Shown in pieces: positions 6,131 to 6,223 of a stretch of 6,223 nucleotides of DNA. A program made the position numbers and the translations under genes. Below the pieces are notes generated by a model, which searched no databases, had not been told where the DNA came from, and saw nothing but the letters and a program-made list of their open reading frames with translations. Origin of the DNA: JASFQI01 sp050115555 (GTDB lineage: Bacteria; Desulfobacterota; DSM-4660; Desulfatiglandales; HGW-15); the NCBI GenBank assembly GCA_050115555.1, contig JASFQI010000306.1, forward strand, positions 1 to 6,223. Direction: 5' to 3'. Position 1 is the first letter of the stretch. Each line of letters starts with the position of its first letter.

Positions 6131-6150
6131 AGGCGCATGCGTGCGCGCCT
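6131..6150. repeat. Inverted repeat within an alternating purine-pyrimidine run
   Basis: AGGCGC (6131-6136) pairs with GCGCCT (6145-6150) around an 8-base loop. Bases 6133-6148 alternate purine and pyrimidine without a break (GCGCATGCGTGCGCGC), the kind of sequence that can adopt Z-DNA. It abuts the first codon of the helicase fragment. Beyond it, to 6223, I find no convincing gene: the longest - strand frame there (IIVLFENRASQGLLKTIEPR) is about 25 codons and unrecognised. Confidence 0.5.
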
Positions 6151-6223
6151 GGGTTCGATGGTTTTCAGCAGTCCCTGTGAAGCCCGATTTTCAAATAACA
6201 CAATAATTTCAGCTGGTTAGGGG

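Noticed and set aside
6151..6223. Short - strand frame reading LFENRASQGLLKTIEPR as a possible transposase or helicase piece
   Set aside because: It is only about 25 codons, bounded by stops, and I could not match it to a known family. It is too short to call.

Overview
The window is a stretch of GC-rich bacterial chromosome. It carries the core of a type IV pilus / type II secretion (T4P/T2SS) machine on the + strand, followed by a decayed, unrelated gene on the - strand. The protein style and the GC-rich codon use would fit a Desulfobacterota-like (deltaproteobacterial) Gram-negative. That is an impression from the sequence only, not a taxonomic assignment. The presence of a secretin does imply an outer membrane.

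Layout: (1) 1-1111, the 3' part of a secretin gene whose start lies outside the window. (2) 1112-1205, a spacer with a perfect 13-bp hairpin and three degenerate 7-bp repeats. (3) 1206-2267, a PilT-type retraction ATPase. (4) 2268-2343, a short spacer with small stem-loops and a ribosome binding site. (5) 2344-4005, a GspE/PilB-type assembly ATPase with an N-terminal MshEN-like region and a zinc tetracysteine. (6) 4032-5261, a GspF/PilC-type inner-membrane platform protein. (7) 5262-5489, a noncoding stretch rich in inverted repeats, including a hexamer repeat tract and a possible terminator. (8) 5490-6130 on the - strand, fragments of a superfamily 2 (DEAD/DEAH-like) helicase, frameshifted and apparently lacking core motifs. 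(9) 6131-6223, no recognisable gene, but a short inverted repeat inside an alternating purine-pyrimidine run lies exactly at the edge of the fragment.

How the genes work together: in these machines the GspE-type ATPase drives subunit assembly through the GspF-type membrane protein, the fibre or substrate leaves through the secretin ring, and a PilT-type ATPase powers disassembly and retraction. All four genes are co-directional with gaps of 26 to 94 bp, so they are probably co-transcribed. No pilin, prepilin peptidase or alignment protein (PilM/N/O/P or GspL/M) lies in the window, so the sequence alone does not say whether the product is a retractile pilus, an MSHA-like pilus or a secretion pseudopilus. 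A PilT gene inside the cluster favours a retractile pilus. I see no CRISPR array, tRNA, rRNA or intact mobile element, and nothing here amounts to a clearly new system. The most useful leads are the hybrid cluster, sequence deviations in the GspE-type ATPase, the repeat-bearing spacers and the helicase remnant.
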